DNA of 64,000 bases from Natronobacterium gregoryi SP2 (GCF_000230715.2 NC_019792.1:496001-560000), one strand, 5' to 3'. Numbered from the stretch's first letter, positions 42,439-51,102 are shown. A program made the numbers and translations. Notes: generated from the sequence alone by a model not told the origin.

Positions 42439-43743
42439 TCAGCCGACGACTGCCTCGAGAAACCGGTCGAACGCCCCGCTTTCGGGATGAACGTGCGCGT
42501 AAGTGGCCAGTGACTCGTACCCGAGCAATCCGTCGTGGTCGCCGTCGATGCCGTCGCCACGAACCGTCTCGAAAGCGAAGCGGGCGTCGCCGTCGACGTC
42601 GATACTCGAGTAGTGAAACTCGTGGCCTCGAACCGTCTCGCCGGCGTCGGCAGTCAGCGTCGATCGTGCTGTCTCGAGTTCGACGTGATCGAGCGCCTGA
42701 TACCGGTCGTGCATCGTCACGTCCGCCGGCAGGATACCGGCCATCTCGTGGCGGTCGCCCTTGGCGGTCGTCAGCGACCGACTCATCGCCATCAGACCGC
42801 CACACTCGCCGAAGATCGGGAGCCCGTCGCTCGCCCGATCGCCGAGTTCGGCGAGCGTATCCGACGACTCGAGGGCGTCCGCGTGTAGTTCGGGATAGCC
42901 ACCGGGGAGGTAGACGCCGTCGCAGTCGGGGACGGGATCGCCCACGACCGGCGAGAACGTCACGACCTCACCTCGCTCGCGGAACCGCTCGACGGTCGCA
43001 GGATACCGGAAACAAAAGGCGGCGTCGCTGGCGACGGCGACGGTGGCGTCGACGGGCTCTGGGAGTTCCGTGGCCGCAGGTTCCGGGGGTGCAGACGCGA
43101 CATCGCCGAGCCGCTCGGCCTCGAGCGTCTCGGCGGCTTCCCGCAACGCCTCCCGTGGCAACGCCGCCTCCTCGCCCATCTCGAGGCCGAGATGGCGGTC
43201 CGGAATCTCGAGGGCGGGGTTCGGCGGGATTCGTCCGAAGTACTCGAGGCCGTCGGGCAGTGCTTCCCGAATACCTTCCTCGTGGCGGCCGCCGTGGGCC
43301 TGCTGGGCGACGACGCCCGCGACATCGATATCGCGATCGATCGCACCGGCGTACTCGCGGAATCCGAGCGCGGTTGCGCCGACGCTCTCCATCCCCGCGC
43401 TGGCGTCGATCACCAGCACGACGGGGAGGTCGAGCGTCTCCGCGACCATCGCCGTACTCGAGCCGTCGCCGTCGTACAGCCCCATGACGCCCTCGACGAC
43501 ACAGACGTCGCCCTCGCCACGGGCGTAGTTGCGTCGAACGCCGGTCTCGCCCTCGAGCCACAGGTCGAGCGTCCGCGACGGCCGGTCAGCGATCGCTCCG
43601 TGGTGGCTCGGATCGATGAAGTCCGGCCCCGCCTTCGCGGGTTGGATGTCGTAACCGGCGTCCTCGAGGGCCTGGATAACCGCGAGCGTCGCGACGGTCT
43701 TGCCGACGCCGGAACTGACACCGGCGAGAACGAACCCTTGCAT
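42439..43743 (-). CDS. cbiA: Cobyrinate a,c-diamide synthase
   Basis: A 434-residue enzyme of the cobalamin pathway. It amidates the a and c side chains of (hydrogeno)cobyrinate using glutamine and ATP. The N-terminal dethiobiotin-synthetase-like domain has the P loop AGVSSGVGKTVATLAV and KAGPDFIDPSHH. The C-terminal class I glutamine amidotransferase domain has the catalytic Cys in IFGECGGLM and a His in RGHEFHYSSI. Other cob/cbi genes are not in the window, so this gene is separated from the main pathway cluster. It could serve B12 synthesis or salvage. Confidence 0.94.
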   Translation of the reverse strand: MQGFVLAGVSSGVGKTVATLAVIQALEDAGYDIQPAKAGPDFIDPSHHGAIADRPSRTLDLWLEGETGVRRNYARGEGDVCVVEGVMGLYDGDGSSTAMVAETLDLPVVLVIDASAGMESVGATALGFREYAGAIDRDIDVAGVVAQQAHGGRHEEGIREALPDGLEYFGRIPPNPALEIPDRHLGLEMGEEAALPREALREAAETLEAERLGDVASAPPEPAATELPEPVDATVAVASDAAFCFRYPATVERFRERGEVVTFSPVVGDPVPDCDGVYLPGGYPELHADALESSDTLAELGDRASDGLPIFGECGGLMAMSRSLTTAKGDRHEMAGILPADVTMHDRYQALDHVELETARSTLTADAGETVRGHEFHYSSIDVDGDARFAFETVRGDGIDGDHDGLLGYESLATYAHVHPESGAFDRFLEAVVG

Positions 43744-43797
43744 TCGTATTTGTATTCGTACAAGTGAACTTGAAGCCGTCGGTGGCAGCCTCGAGCG
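43744..43797 (-). promoter_or_regulatory. Promoter/operator region of cbiA
   Basis: Before the cbiA ATG the minus strand carries a near-repeated CGAATACAAATACGAATG stretch and, further up, the dyad CAAGT-n2-ACTTG at 43761-43772. The dyad lies 18-29 bp before the start codon, where it would overlap the core promoter. I see no cobalamin riboswitch. The role of the dyad is a guess. Confidence 0.3.
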
Positions 43798-43851
43798 GTG
43801 TCGATCACCGACGAACTTAACCGCTCGAATCGTCTACTGCGGGTCCCGCAG

Positions 43852-44004
43852 ATGACCGACGACACAGCACACCACCTCCGCGAGGCGCTTCGTCACCTCG
43901 AGGCGGCCCGGGACGGAGACCTCAGAAAGACTCACGATGTCGCCCTCGAGCAGGTATCGAACACCGTCGGATCGGTCCTGCAGGAGTATACAGAAGATCA
44001 GTAG
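43852..44004 (+). CDS. Small conserved-looking hypothetical protein
   Basis: A 50-residue helical protein from ATG 43852 (MTDDTAHHLREALRHLEAARDG then LRKTHDVALEQVSNTVGSVL). An in-frame upstream TTG-type start would add 18 residues, but CTTAACC at about 43816 lies where a TATA element would be expected for the ATG. The heptad-like spacing of Leu, Ala and Val suggests a helical hairpin. I do not recognise the family. Confidence 0.55.
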   Translation: MTDDTAHHLREALRHLEAARDGDLRKTHDVALEQVSNTVGSVLQEYTEDQ

Positions 44005-44129
44005 CGGGATTTTCGGCTCCATCGAGAACGCGTCGACAGTCGGCCGCGTAGCGTCGCGGCCGCCGATCGGATACCAATATCCATTTGAATGACCTAGCTC
44101 CTTCTCCGACAGGAGAGTATGAACCGAGT

Positions 44130-45737
44130 ATGAGTGGGGAGCAAACGGACGACATCGAGCGGACTGCTGATGAGGGGATCGAGTACGGAATCGACGACCG
44201 GCCGCCGCTAGGTGAGTCGACGGTGCTTGGCATCCAGCACTACTTGACGATGATCGGTGCGAACATCGCGGTGCCGCTGATTCTGGCGGACGCGATGGGG
44301 ATGCCAGGCGACATTACGGCGCAGTTCGTCGGGACCTTCTTCGTCGTTTCGGGGATCGCGACGCTGGCACAGACGACGTTCGGGAACCGGTATCCGATCG
44401 TCCAGGGAGCGCCGTTCTCGATGCTCGCACCGGCACTTGCCATCGTCGCCGTCGTGACCACGGGTGGCGTGGCGGGACAACCGGACTGGCAGGCAGCCCT
44501 CTTGCAGTTACAGGGTGCGATCATCGTCGCCGCGGCGGTCCAGGTGCTGATGGGGTATTTCGGTCTGGTCGGCAAACTCCAGCGGTTCCTGTCGCCGGTC
44601 GTCATCGCACCGACGATCGCACTGATCGGGCTGTCACTTTTCGATGCAGGCCAGATCACGTCGCCCGATCAAAGCTGGTGGTTGCTCGGACTGACGCTCG
44701 TGTTGATCGTCCTGTTCTCGCAGTATCTCGACCTCAAGCACAAGGCGTTTCGGCTGTACCCGGTCATTCTGGCGATAGCGATCGCCTGGCTTCTCGCCGC
44801 CGTCATGTCGTGGATGGATCTCCTGGTGGGCGACCACCCCGGCTACGTCCCGCTCGGCGAGGTCACCGACGCATCACTCCTCTTGCCGATCTATCCGTTC
44901 CAGTGGGGCGTTCCGGAGTTTACGACCGCGTTTATCATCGGAATGTTCGCCGGCGTGCTCGCTTCGATCGTCGAGAGCATCGGTGACTACTACGCCGTTG
45001 CAAACCTGACCGGCTCGGCAGCACCCAGCGAGCGACGCATCAACCACGGGATCGGGATGGAAGGCCTGATGAACATCTTCTCGGGGATCATGGGCACCGG
45101 TGGCTCGACCTCGTACTCCGAGAACGTCGGCGCGATCGGCCTGACCGGCGTCGCCTCCCGGTACGTCGTCCAGATCGGGGCACTCGTCATGCTGGTCGCC
45201 GGCTTCGTCGGTTACTTCGGCCAGGTGATCGCGACGATCCCCGACCCGATCGTCGGCGGCCTCTTTATCGCCATGTTCGCCCAGATCGTCGCCGTCGGCA
45301 TAGGAAACCTCCGACACGTCGATCTCGACTCCTCGAGGAACGTCTTCGTCATCGGCTTTGCCCTGTTCGTCGGGCTGGCGATCCCCGAATACATGGCCAA
45401 CTTCGAGAACACGCTCGTGTTCCGTGACGCAGTCGGCATCGAGGCGACGCTCGCGCCGCTGCTCGGGATGGAACTGATCGCCGGCACCGCCCTCGCAGGC
45501 TGGCTCGAGGCCACCGCGCTCGCGGTCGTCGATACCGTCTTCATCATCGGCTCGACGGGGATGGCGATCGGTGGCCTCGCAGCGCTTTTCCTCGACAACA
45601 CGATCCCTGGCACGCGGGAGGAACGCGGTCTCGCTCAGTGGGATCGACTCACCGAAGACGACAGCGAGTTCGAACCGTTCTGGGAACGGTGGGCCGATTC
45701 CGACGACACCCCAAGCGAAACTACCCGCGAGAGCTGA
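44130..45737 (+). CDS. NCS2 family nucleobase (uracil/xanthine) permease
   Basis: A 535-residue membrane protein with 12-14 helices from ATG 44130, preceded by AGGAGAG. Family landmarks are LGIQHYLTMIGANIAVPLIL near the start, the conserved NRYPIVQGAPFSMLAP loop, ESIGDYYAVANLTGSAAPS with the key Glu of NCS2 carriers, and GMEGLMNIFSGIMGTGGSTSYSENVG, the signature motif. It imports uracil, xanthine or a similar base with protons or sodium. Its TGA stop is the left trinucleotide of palindromic element copy 8. Confidence 0.93.
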   Translation: MSGEQTDDIERTADEGIEYGIDDRPPLGESTVLGIQHYLTMIGANIAVPLILADAMGMPGDITAQFVGTFFVVSGIATLAQTTFGNRYPIVQGAPFSMLAPALAIVAVVTTGGVAGQPDWQAALLQLQGAIIVAAAVQVLMGYFGLVGKLQRFLSPVVIAPTIALIGLSLFDAGQITSPDQSWWLLGLTLVLIVLFSQYLDLKHKAFRLYPVILAIAIAWLLAAVMSWMDLLVGDHPGYVPLGEVTDASLLLPIYPFQWGVPEFTTAFIIGMFAGVLASIVESIGDYYAVANLTGSAAPSERRINHGIGMEGLMNIFSGIMGTGGSTSYSENVGAIGLTGVASRYVVQIGALVMLVAGFVGYFGQVIATIPDPIVGGLFIAMFAQIVAVGIGNLRHVDLDSSRNVFVIGFALFVGLAIPEYMANFENTLVFRDAVGIEATLAPLLGMELIAGTALAGWLEATALAVVDTVFIIGSTGMAIGGLAALFLDNTIPGTREERGLAQWDRLTEDDSEFEPFWERWADSDDTPSETTRES

Positions 45738-45820
45738 TACGGACTGTTGTCCCGATGTACCGACGCGATCCCAGGACTGGTCACGGTCGCGCCGGAACCG
45801 ACTGACACCGGTCCGTGTGA
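45735..45820. repeat. Palindromic element copy 8
   Basis: Eighty-six bases with TGA at both ends. The left one is the stop codon of the NCS2 permease. The left arm TACGGACTGTTGTC matches the inverse of the right end GACACCGGTCCGTG. The inner arms (CGACGCGATC/GGTCGCGCCG) are imperfect. Confidence 0.8.
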
Positions 45821-45886
45821 CCGTTCGCTCGTGTTTCCACGTTGCGACGGATACCCAGAGAGCTAAACGTCGCCGCCCCGCAGACG

Positions 45887-46723
45887 ATGACGATGACGAC
45901 CCTTCCACTCGAGGACGGTTCCCTCTGGTACGAGGTCCACGGTGACGGCGAGACCACACTGGTGTTCGTCCACGGCGGCTGGCTGAACGGCCGCACCTGG
46001 AAGCCACAGGTCGAGCACTTCGCCGACGACTACCGAGTCGTCACGCTCGACGTGCGTGGCCACGGGAACACCGGGTCGACCGACGCCGACGAGTATTCGA
46101 TCGAACTGTTCGCAGACGACCTCGAGACGCTGCTTTCACATCTCGAGAACGACGAGAAACCGATTCTCTGTGGGCTCTCGCTCGGATCGATGATCCTCCA
46201 GGAGTACCTGTCTCGCCACCCCGACCGGGCGGCAGGTGTGATTCTCGGGGGCGCGGTGCGGTCGATGCCGCCAGTCGACGTCCCACGGGGACTCGAGCCG
46301 TTTTTCTCGCCGATGCCGGCGCTTTCGACGTCGCTGTCGATGACTGGCCCACAGTCGACTTTTCGATCGCTGCTGTACTCGATTCGGGCGACGACGGGCG
46401 AACAGTGGCTGTCGGTCGATCCGGACGTCCGGGCAGCGGCGATGGAGGCCGTCGGCGAAATCTCTCGCACGGAGTTTCGGAAGGTCTTCGAGGCGCTCTT
46501 TCGATACGATCCGCCGGAGCTAGCCGACGTTGGAACGCCGACGCTGGTCGTCCACGGCGACCAGGAAGCACCGCCGGTCAAACGACAGGGACAGGTGATC
46601 GCGTCGACGGTCGAGGACGGGCGACACCTCGTCCTGTCGGAGTCGGGTCATCTCGTCAATCAGGACCGGCCGCGAGCGTTCAACGACGTCAGCGCGAAGT
46701 TCGTGGGCAGTCTCGCGGTGTAG
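45887..46723 (+). CDS. Alpha/beta hydrolase
   Basis: A 278-residue alpha/beta-hydrolase-fold protein from ATG 45887 (a second ATG lies two codons on). The oxyanion HGG motif is in LVFVHGGWLNGRTW, the nucleophile Ser in LCGLSLGSMI, the acid in VVHGDQE, and the catalytic His in SESGHLVNQ. The fold covers esterases, lactonases and C-C hydrolases, so the substrate is open. A possible TATA-like GCTAAAC lies about 25 bp before the start. It appears to be monocistronic. Confidence 0.88.
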   Translation: MTMTTLPLEDGSLWYEVHGDGETTLVFVHGGWLNGRTWKPQVEHFADDYRVVTLDVRGHGNTGSTDADEYSIELFADDLETLLSHLENDEKPILCGLSLGSMILQEYLSRHPDRAAGVILGGAVRSMPPVDVPRGLEPFFSPMPALSTSLSMTGPQSTFRSLLYSIRATTGEQWLSVDPDVRAAAMEAVGEISRTEFRKVFEALFRYDPPELADVGTPTLVVHGDQEAPPVKRQGQVIASTVEDGRHLVLSESGHLVNQDRPRAFNDVSAKFVGSLAV

Positions 46724-46860
46724 GGGCGTACGTTCGGGCGTTCCAGACAGTCACTCACGCCGTGACAACAATTTTTGGCGACAAAGTCAACTCTCCGGGG
46801 ACACGATTGCGTTGCGTCACCGCGGCGTGGTACTAACTGTCCTTTCGGACTCGAGAACCT

Positions 46861-47535
46861 ATGAGCAGTCACAGCCCGGATACGGGGTTCGACGCGGCGA
46901 GCGTCGCGCCGATGAGCGAGCGGTGGTCCAGCATCTCGAAACACGTTCTGAACAGCTACGTCGAGGCGAACAACGCGCTCCTCGCGACGATGGGAGTGTC
47001 ACCATCGACCTCGACCGGGTCGGAACCGGAGCGGAAAGCCGAGACTGCGTCGGAACCTCCGGTGACCGAACTCTCCTTTGGCGACGAGACGTGGCTGATG
47101 GAACGATCGACCGACGAGGACGACGATCTCGGCGTCGGAGACTACGTCCGCTTTACCAAACCGATCGCGGACGCCGACGTTTCCGCGTTCGCGACCGCTT
47201 CGGGCGATACGAACCGACTCCACCTTGAGGAGGCATTCGCGGACGGGACGCAGTTCGACGGCCGCATCGCACACGGAACGCTCGTCGCTGGGACGATCAG
47301 CGCTGCACTGGCTCGTTTCCCCGGCGTGACGGTCTACCTCTCCCAGGACCTCGAGTTTCTCGCACCCGTCGAGATCGGCGACACTGTGACCGCAGAGTGT
47401 GAGATCCTCGAGACGCTGGGCGACGACCGATACCGCCTTCGGACGCAGGTGTCGGCTGCACCAGCCGACGGCGAGGGCCAAACGGTGATCGACGGCGAAG
47501 CCGTCGTCGCGATCACGCCGGCACCGGACGGGTAG
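46861..47535 (+). CDS. MaoC-like (R)-specific enoyl-CoA hydratase, PhaJ type
   Basis: A 224-residue protein. The C-terminal 140 residues are a hot-dog-fold MaoC domain with the catalytic Asp and His in FATASGDTNRLHLEEAFA, and RIAHGTLVAGTISAAL. The N-terminal 70 residues (WSSISKHVLNSYVEANNALLATMG) form a helical extension typical, as I recall, of haloarchaeal PhaJ-like proteins. It would hydrate trans-2-enoyl-CoA to (R)-3-hydroxyacyl-CoA and so supply PHA synthesis or lipid metabolism. PHA synthase genes are not in this window. Confidence 0.85.
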   Translation: MSSHSPDTGFDAASVAPMSERWSSISKHVLNSYVEANNALLATMGVSPSTSTGSEPERKAETASEPPVTELSFGDETWLMERSTDEDDDLGVGDYVRFTKPIADADVSAFATASGDTNRLHLEEAFADGTQFDGRIAHGTLVAGTISAALARFPGVTVYLSQDLEFLAPVEIGDTVTAECEILETLGDDRYRLRTQVSAAPADGEGQTVIDGEAVVAITPAPDG

Positions 47536-47660
47536 CGACGAGCGCGGAGACACCCGACTCGCATCGGCCGGGCGACCCTGCAGGACCACGATGACGACCC
47601 GGGACTGCGAGTCGGACGCAACGGTCGGTCTGGAGACTGCTGGCGATGCAGCTTTGAGGG

Positions 47661-48120
47661 ACGTCCGTCGACGACTTGCTCACGTTCGAGCGACTGGGTC
47701 ACGCGGGCGTTCGTATCGAAACCGACGGCAGAACGGTCGTCTACGTCGCTCCCTGGGGCGACGTGCTCGAGGGCGCGCTGGGGGACGGCGACGCCGTGTT
47801 CGTCACTCGTGACGACTTCGATCACTACGATGTCAGCGCGATCGAGGCCGTCTCCGCGAACGGCGCAACGGTCGCCGTCTACGAGGCAGTCAACACGACG
47901 ACCCTCGAACGAGAAGTCGTCGACCAGCCCTCCGACGATGAGACGACGGCCGAGGGCCACGATGGATCGACACGAGGCCGCCGACTTCACGCACAGCGTC
48001 GATCCAGAGCTGGGACTGTCGGTCCACTCCGACACGTTCGATCCCATCGCAATCGATGCCGGCGCGTTCGTGGAGAGACTCGAGAACGAAGGGATACACG
48101 TCGAACTGTTCTGGGAGTGA
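47661..48120 (+). pseudogene. Decayed MBL-fold metal-dependent hydrolase
   Basis: Two pieces of one MBL-fold protein lie in different frames. The first (VDDLLTFERLGHAGVRIETDGRTVV to REVVDQPSD, about 47667-47940) has no proper start codon, and its metal motif reads TRDDFDHYD where THDDFDHYD is expected. The second (TMDRHEAADF to HVELFWE, about 47962-48120) resumes in the -1/+2 frame. The roughly 80 residues that normally lie between them are missing. So the gene suffered a frame-shifting internal deletion and start loss and should be inactive. Confidence 0.75.
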
Positions 48121-48221
48121 GCACATCGATCCATTGGCGCATCCGTCTGGCGCGTGATCGGGCCGGCGGGGTCTAGCGGTCGGTTGGCGACTCGAGGGCG
48201 GGGCCTAGCGGACGGTCGTGG

Positions 48222-48326
48222 TCAGCAGTCGTCCTCGTCGTCTTCTTCGACCGAGGCGATCGCGTCTGCGACCTCCGAATCGGTCGCTTCGGACGGCTGC
48301 TCGTCGGTTGGAGTCTCGTCGCTCAT
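48222..48326 (-). CDS. Possible 34-residue acidic peptide
   Basis: A short ORF from ATG 48326 encoding MSDETPTDEQPSEATDSEVA and a terminal EEDDEDDC. Its composition fits a haloarchaeal protein, but the small size and the ease of making acidic ORFs in this GC-rich DNA keep it doubtful. No domain is seen. It lies between the MBL pseudogene and a double palindromic element. Confidence 0.3.
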   Translation of the reverse strand: MSDETPTDEQPSEATDSEVADAIASVEEDDEDDC

Positions 48327-48402
48327 CGGGGCGTTACTACATGGCGTCGACGATTCAATGTTGGCGTCGGTTTCGATCGCTGCAACTCGCGGCCGCGGTC
48401 GC

Positions 48403-48485
48403 TCGTCCGGGTTGCTGTCCGCCATTTCTGGTGTGGCCGCGCCCGAAGCGGTTGTACCGGAGTATCGGTACAGCATTCCGTCTCA
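48403..48485. repeat. Palindromic element copy 9
   Basis: It starts TCGTCCGGGTTGCTGT (same CCGG subtype as copy 3) and ends TACAGCATTCCGTC-TCA. The right TCA is shared with copy 10. The inner arms are GTGTGGCCGC and GCGGTTGTACC. Confidence 0.75.
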
Positions 48486-48568
48486 TACGGATTACTGTAC
48501 CGATTTACCGGCGCAACCGCCGCCCGGGTCGCGGTTGTGCCGGAAATGACTTACAGTGAACCGTCTCA
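48483..48568. repeat. Palindromic element copy 10
   Basis: Eighty-six bases with TCA on both sides and the best hairpin of the family. Outer arms are TACGGATTACTGT and ACAGTGAACCGTC. The inner 13-bp stem CCGGCGCAACCGC/GCGGTTGTGCCGG has one G-U pair. The right TCA is the stop codon of the minus-strand flavoprotein gene. Confidence 0.92.
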
Positions 48569-49918
48569 GTCGTCCGCGAGTTTCCCGTTGAGGACCTTCG
48601 CTGCGGTAAGAATCGGGTCCCAGACTGGACTAAACGGCGGTGCGTACGCCAGATCGAGATTCTGGAGTTCCGGAACGGTTAGTTCGGCGTGGAGTGCGGT
48701 CGCCACCGTATCGATTCGCTTGGTCCCTTCCTCACCGACGAGGCTGGCACCGAGGACGCGTTCGCTCTCGCGGTCGGCGACCAGCGTCACCGCGAGGTCG
48801 GTCGCTCCGGGATAGTAGTGGGGGCGCGTGGGTGCTTCGATGGTTACCGAGAGAGGAGCGAAGCCGGCCTCTCGTGCACGCTCCGAGTCGACGAGACCGG
48901 TTCGGGCCGCACCCAGGTCGAACGCCTTGACGATCGCCGTTCCCGCCGTCCCGCCGGTCGGCGTCGGGTCGCCCGCGACAGTCGTCCCGATTGCCCGTCC
49001 TGCACGGTTCGCGGTCAGCGCGAGCGGGACGTGATCGGGGTCGCCGGTGACGACGTTCGTCGCTTCGGCGCAGTCGCCCGCCGCGAACACGTTCTCGGCG
49101 TTCGTCCGCCCGTACTCGTCGGTCGCGATAGCGCCCGTCGGTCCGAGTTCGATCCCGGCCGCCTCGGCCAGTTCGACGCTCGGTGCGACGCCGACGCCGA
49201 CGACGACGAGTTCCGCCGGAGACGAGCCGTCTTCGAGGTCGACGCGTTCGACCCGATCGTCGCCCGAAAAGCCCTGGACTGCGGTCTCGAGGTGGAGGTC
49301 GACGCCTTGGTCGCGGAGGTGGTCCTCGACGGTCCGGGCCGTCTCCTCCCCGAACGGTTGGAGCGTCCGGGGGAGCATCTCGAAGATCGAAACGTCGACG
49401 CCACGTTCGACGAGCGCCTCGGCCATCTCGATGCCGACGTAGCCCCCGCCGACGATCGCGGCAGTCTCGGGGTCGCGTTCGGTGACGTAGCTTTCGATCG
49501 CGTCGGCCTCGTCCATGCTCCGGAGCGTGAACACGCCCTCGAGGTCGACGCCGTCGAACGGCGGTTCGATCGCGCGTGCACCGGTTCCGATCAGCAGTGT
49601 TCCGTACGGCTGTTCGAATCGGTCGCCGTCGGCGTCGACAGTGACGGTCTTCGCCTCCCGGTCGATTGCCACGACCTCGTGACCCGTCCGGAGGTCGACG
49701 TCGCGTTGCTCGCGGAACTCCTCGGGCGTCACCGCCACGAGGTCTTCGAGTTCCTCGACGGTCCCTTTCACGTGATACGGCATCCCACAGGCCGCATACG
49801 AGACCCACTCGCCTCTCTCGAAGACGATCACCTCGAGATCGGGGTCTTCGCGTTTCGCCTTGCTTGCGGCGCTCATTCCGGCTGCGTCGCCACCGACGAT
49901 GACGAAGGGGTCGTCCAT
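48566..49918 (-). CDS. FAD-dependent pyridine nucleotide-disulfide oxidoreductase (CoA-disulfide reductase-like)
   Basis: A 450-residue flavoprotein from ATG 49918. The N-terminal FAD motif is FVIVGGDAAGMSAASKAKR. The single active-site Cys is C44 in SYAACGMPY, the hallmark of the CoA-disulfide reductase/NADH oxidase/persulfide reductase branch. The NAD motif is AAIVGGGYVGIEMAEAL, and VFAAGDCAEA precedes the C-terminal dimer domain. Relatives reduce CoA disulfide, CoA persulfide or polysulfide. Its place next to dsrE, tusA and persulfide dioxygenase genes favours a role in sulfane-sulfur metabolism. Confidence 0.88.
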   Translation of the reverse strand: MDDPFVIVGGDAAGMSAASKAKREDPDLEVIVFERGEWVSYAACGMPYHVKGTVEELEDLVAVTPEEFREQRDVDLRTGHEVVAIDREAKTVTVDADGDRFEQPYGTLLIGTGARAIEPPFDGVDLEGVFTLRSMDEADAIESYVTERDPETAAIVGGGYVGIEMAEALVERGVDVSIFEMLPRTLQPFGEETARTVEDHLRDQGVDLHLETAVQGFSGDDRVERVDLEDGSSPAELVVVGVGVAPSVELAEAAGIELGPTGAIATDEYGRTNAENVFAAGDCAEATNVVTGDPDHVPLALTANRAGRAIGTTVAGDPTPTGGTAGTAIVKAFDLGAARTGLVDSERAREAGFAPLSVTIEAPTRPHYYPGATDLAVTLVADRESERVLGASLVGEEGTKRIDTVATALHAELTVPELQNLDLAYAPPFSPVWDPILTAAKVLNGKLADD

Positions 49919-50026
49919 ACGGGACGTACGGCGGCCACCGAGTAAAGTATTTCGCAATATACACAATTCCATCTGGCTGCCGATTCGACCGGAGCGAGTG
50001 CGACCCAGGACACAGTTCGGTCGCGA

Positions 50027-50602
50027 CTAGACCAGTAGCTGGACGTCCGATTCGGCCATGTGTTGGAGTGCGGTCGCCGCGCCGACGCCGGTAACGACGC
50101 CGTCGTAGAAGTCGTCCTCGTCGTAGTCCATCAGGTCGATCGTCATCTGACAGGCCTGGAGTTCGACGCCCTGGTCGACCGAAAGGTCGATCAACTCCTC
50201 GATGGTGGCCGTATCGTTGTCGTCGATCTTCTTCTCCATCAGCTTCGTCGCCATTGCGTCCATTCCGGGCAGTGCCGCGAGCGCGTTCGGCATCGGCATG
50301 TTCGGGTTACCGACGGCGCTCAGTTTGAGGCTCTTGGAGTTTTCCTCGTGGAGGATGTCCAGCCCCCAGAACGTATGGAAGACGACGACATCCCAGTCGA
50401 AAGCAGCGGCCGTACTCGCGAGAATCAAGGGTGGATACGCCATATCCAGGGTCCCCTTGGTAGCGATGATCGTCATCTTCTTGCCGCCGTCGTCGTCTGT
50501 CTCAGCGACCGACTCCTCGAGTTCGTCGACTCGATCGCGAAGTTCCTGTAGCTCCGCGGCGTCGAACTCGTCGGTCGATGACGTTTGCGTGTCCGTGCTC
50601 AT
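50027..50602 (-). CDS. DsrE/DsrF/DrsH-like sulfur carrier protein
   Basis: A 191-residue protein with an acidic coiled N-terminus (LQELRDRVDELEESVAE) and a DsrE-like domain: KMTIIATKGTLDMAYPPLILAS, VVFHTFWGLDILHE, and the Cys segment GVELQACQMTIDLMDYDEDD. DsrE proteins carry sulfur as cysteine persulfide between enzymes. It lies one base downstream of tusA on the same strand, a standard DsrE-TusA pair of sulfur-trafficking modules. Confidence 0.9.
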   Translation of the reverse strand: MSTDTQTSSTDEFDAAELQELRDRVDELEESVAETDDDGGKKMTIIATKGTLDMAYPPLILASTAAAFDWDVVVFHTFWGLDILHEENSKSLKLSAVGNPNMPMPNALAALPGMDAMATKLMEKKIDDNDTATIEELIDLSVDQGVELQACQMTIDLMDYDEDDFYDGVVTGVGAATALQHMAESDVQLLV

Positions 50603-50603
50603 G

Positions 50604-50849
50604 TTACGCTGTTTTTTCGACGTAGTGCGTGTAGACGTCGTCCCCCTCGACTTGCTCGAGAAGTTCGACTCCGTTCGTCCCTGTTGCCCAGCCCTGGATG
50701 TCGCTCATGCTACCCGAGTCGGTCGCGACGACCTCTAGCACGTCGCCTGTCTCGAGGTCGTCGATCGCTTGCTTGGTTTTGACGACGGGCATCGGGCAGG
50801 ACTGTCCTTTTACGTCGAGCGTCTCCGTGGTGTCGTATTCCGAACTCAT
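50604..50849 (-). CDS. tusA: TusA/SirA family sulfur carrier
   Basis: An 81-residue protein with the TusA motif GQSCPMPVVKTKQAID. C18 is the persulfide-carrying residue. The fold is the usual two-layer TusA sandwich. It would accept sulfane sulfur from a rhodanese or cysteine desulfurase and hand it to DsrE-like or other partners. It is the first gene of the minus-strand pair and is divergent from the persulfide dioxygenase gene across a 253-bp AT-rich control region. Confidence 0.93.
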   Translation of the reverse strand: MSSEYDTTETLDVKGQSCPMPVVKTKQAIDDLETGDVLEVVATDSGSMSDIQGWATGTNGVELLEQVEGDDVYTHYVEKTA

Positions 50850-51102
50850 AGGTTATCTGTGTGCTCTATATTGGAGCTATCACACAATATTGACTACATC
50901 TATAAAAACGTGTCGGTTATTGTCCCCATACTGAAAAACCGTTATCCGAAGGGAATCGTCGCTCGTGTCTTAGCAGGGTTAAAAAGTGTTACGCGTGTAT
51001 CTGTACCGAACCAGGTTGCAGGACCAGATATAATATTGTGCTTTTTAGGGAATACTATGCAAACTCTTAAGTGTGGTCGACCGGTACACGAAACTGTACA
51101 AC
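50850..51102. promoter_or_regulatory. AT-rich divergent control region with CAATATTG dyads
   Basis: The gap between tusA and the rhodanese-MBL gene contains the perfect palindrome CAATATTG at 50885-50892 and TAATATTGTG at 51031-51040. The 9-mers CACAATATT (50883-50891) and AATATTGTG (51032-51040) are inverted copies. A related CTATATTGG is at 50868-50876. CTTTTTAGG and CTTAAG just upstream of 51103 are candidate core promoter elements. A similar CAATATACACAATT lies at 49954-49969, just before the flavoprotein start, so a shared regulator of the sulfur genes is possible. Confidence 0.5.

Noticed and set aside
43744-43797. Cobalamin riboswitch before cbiA
   Set aside because: The leader is too short and no B12-box-like sequence is present.
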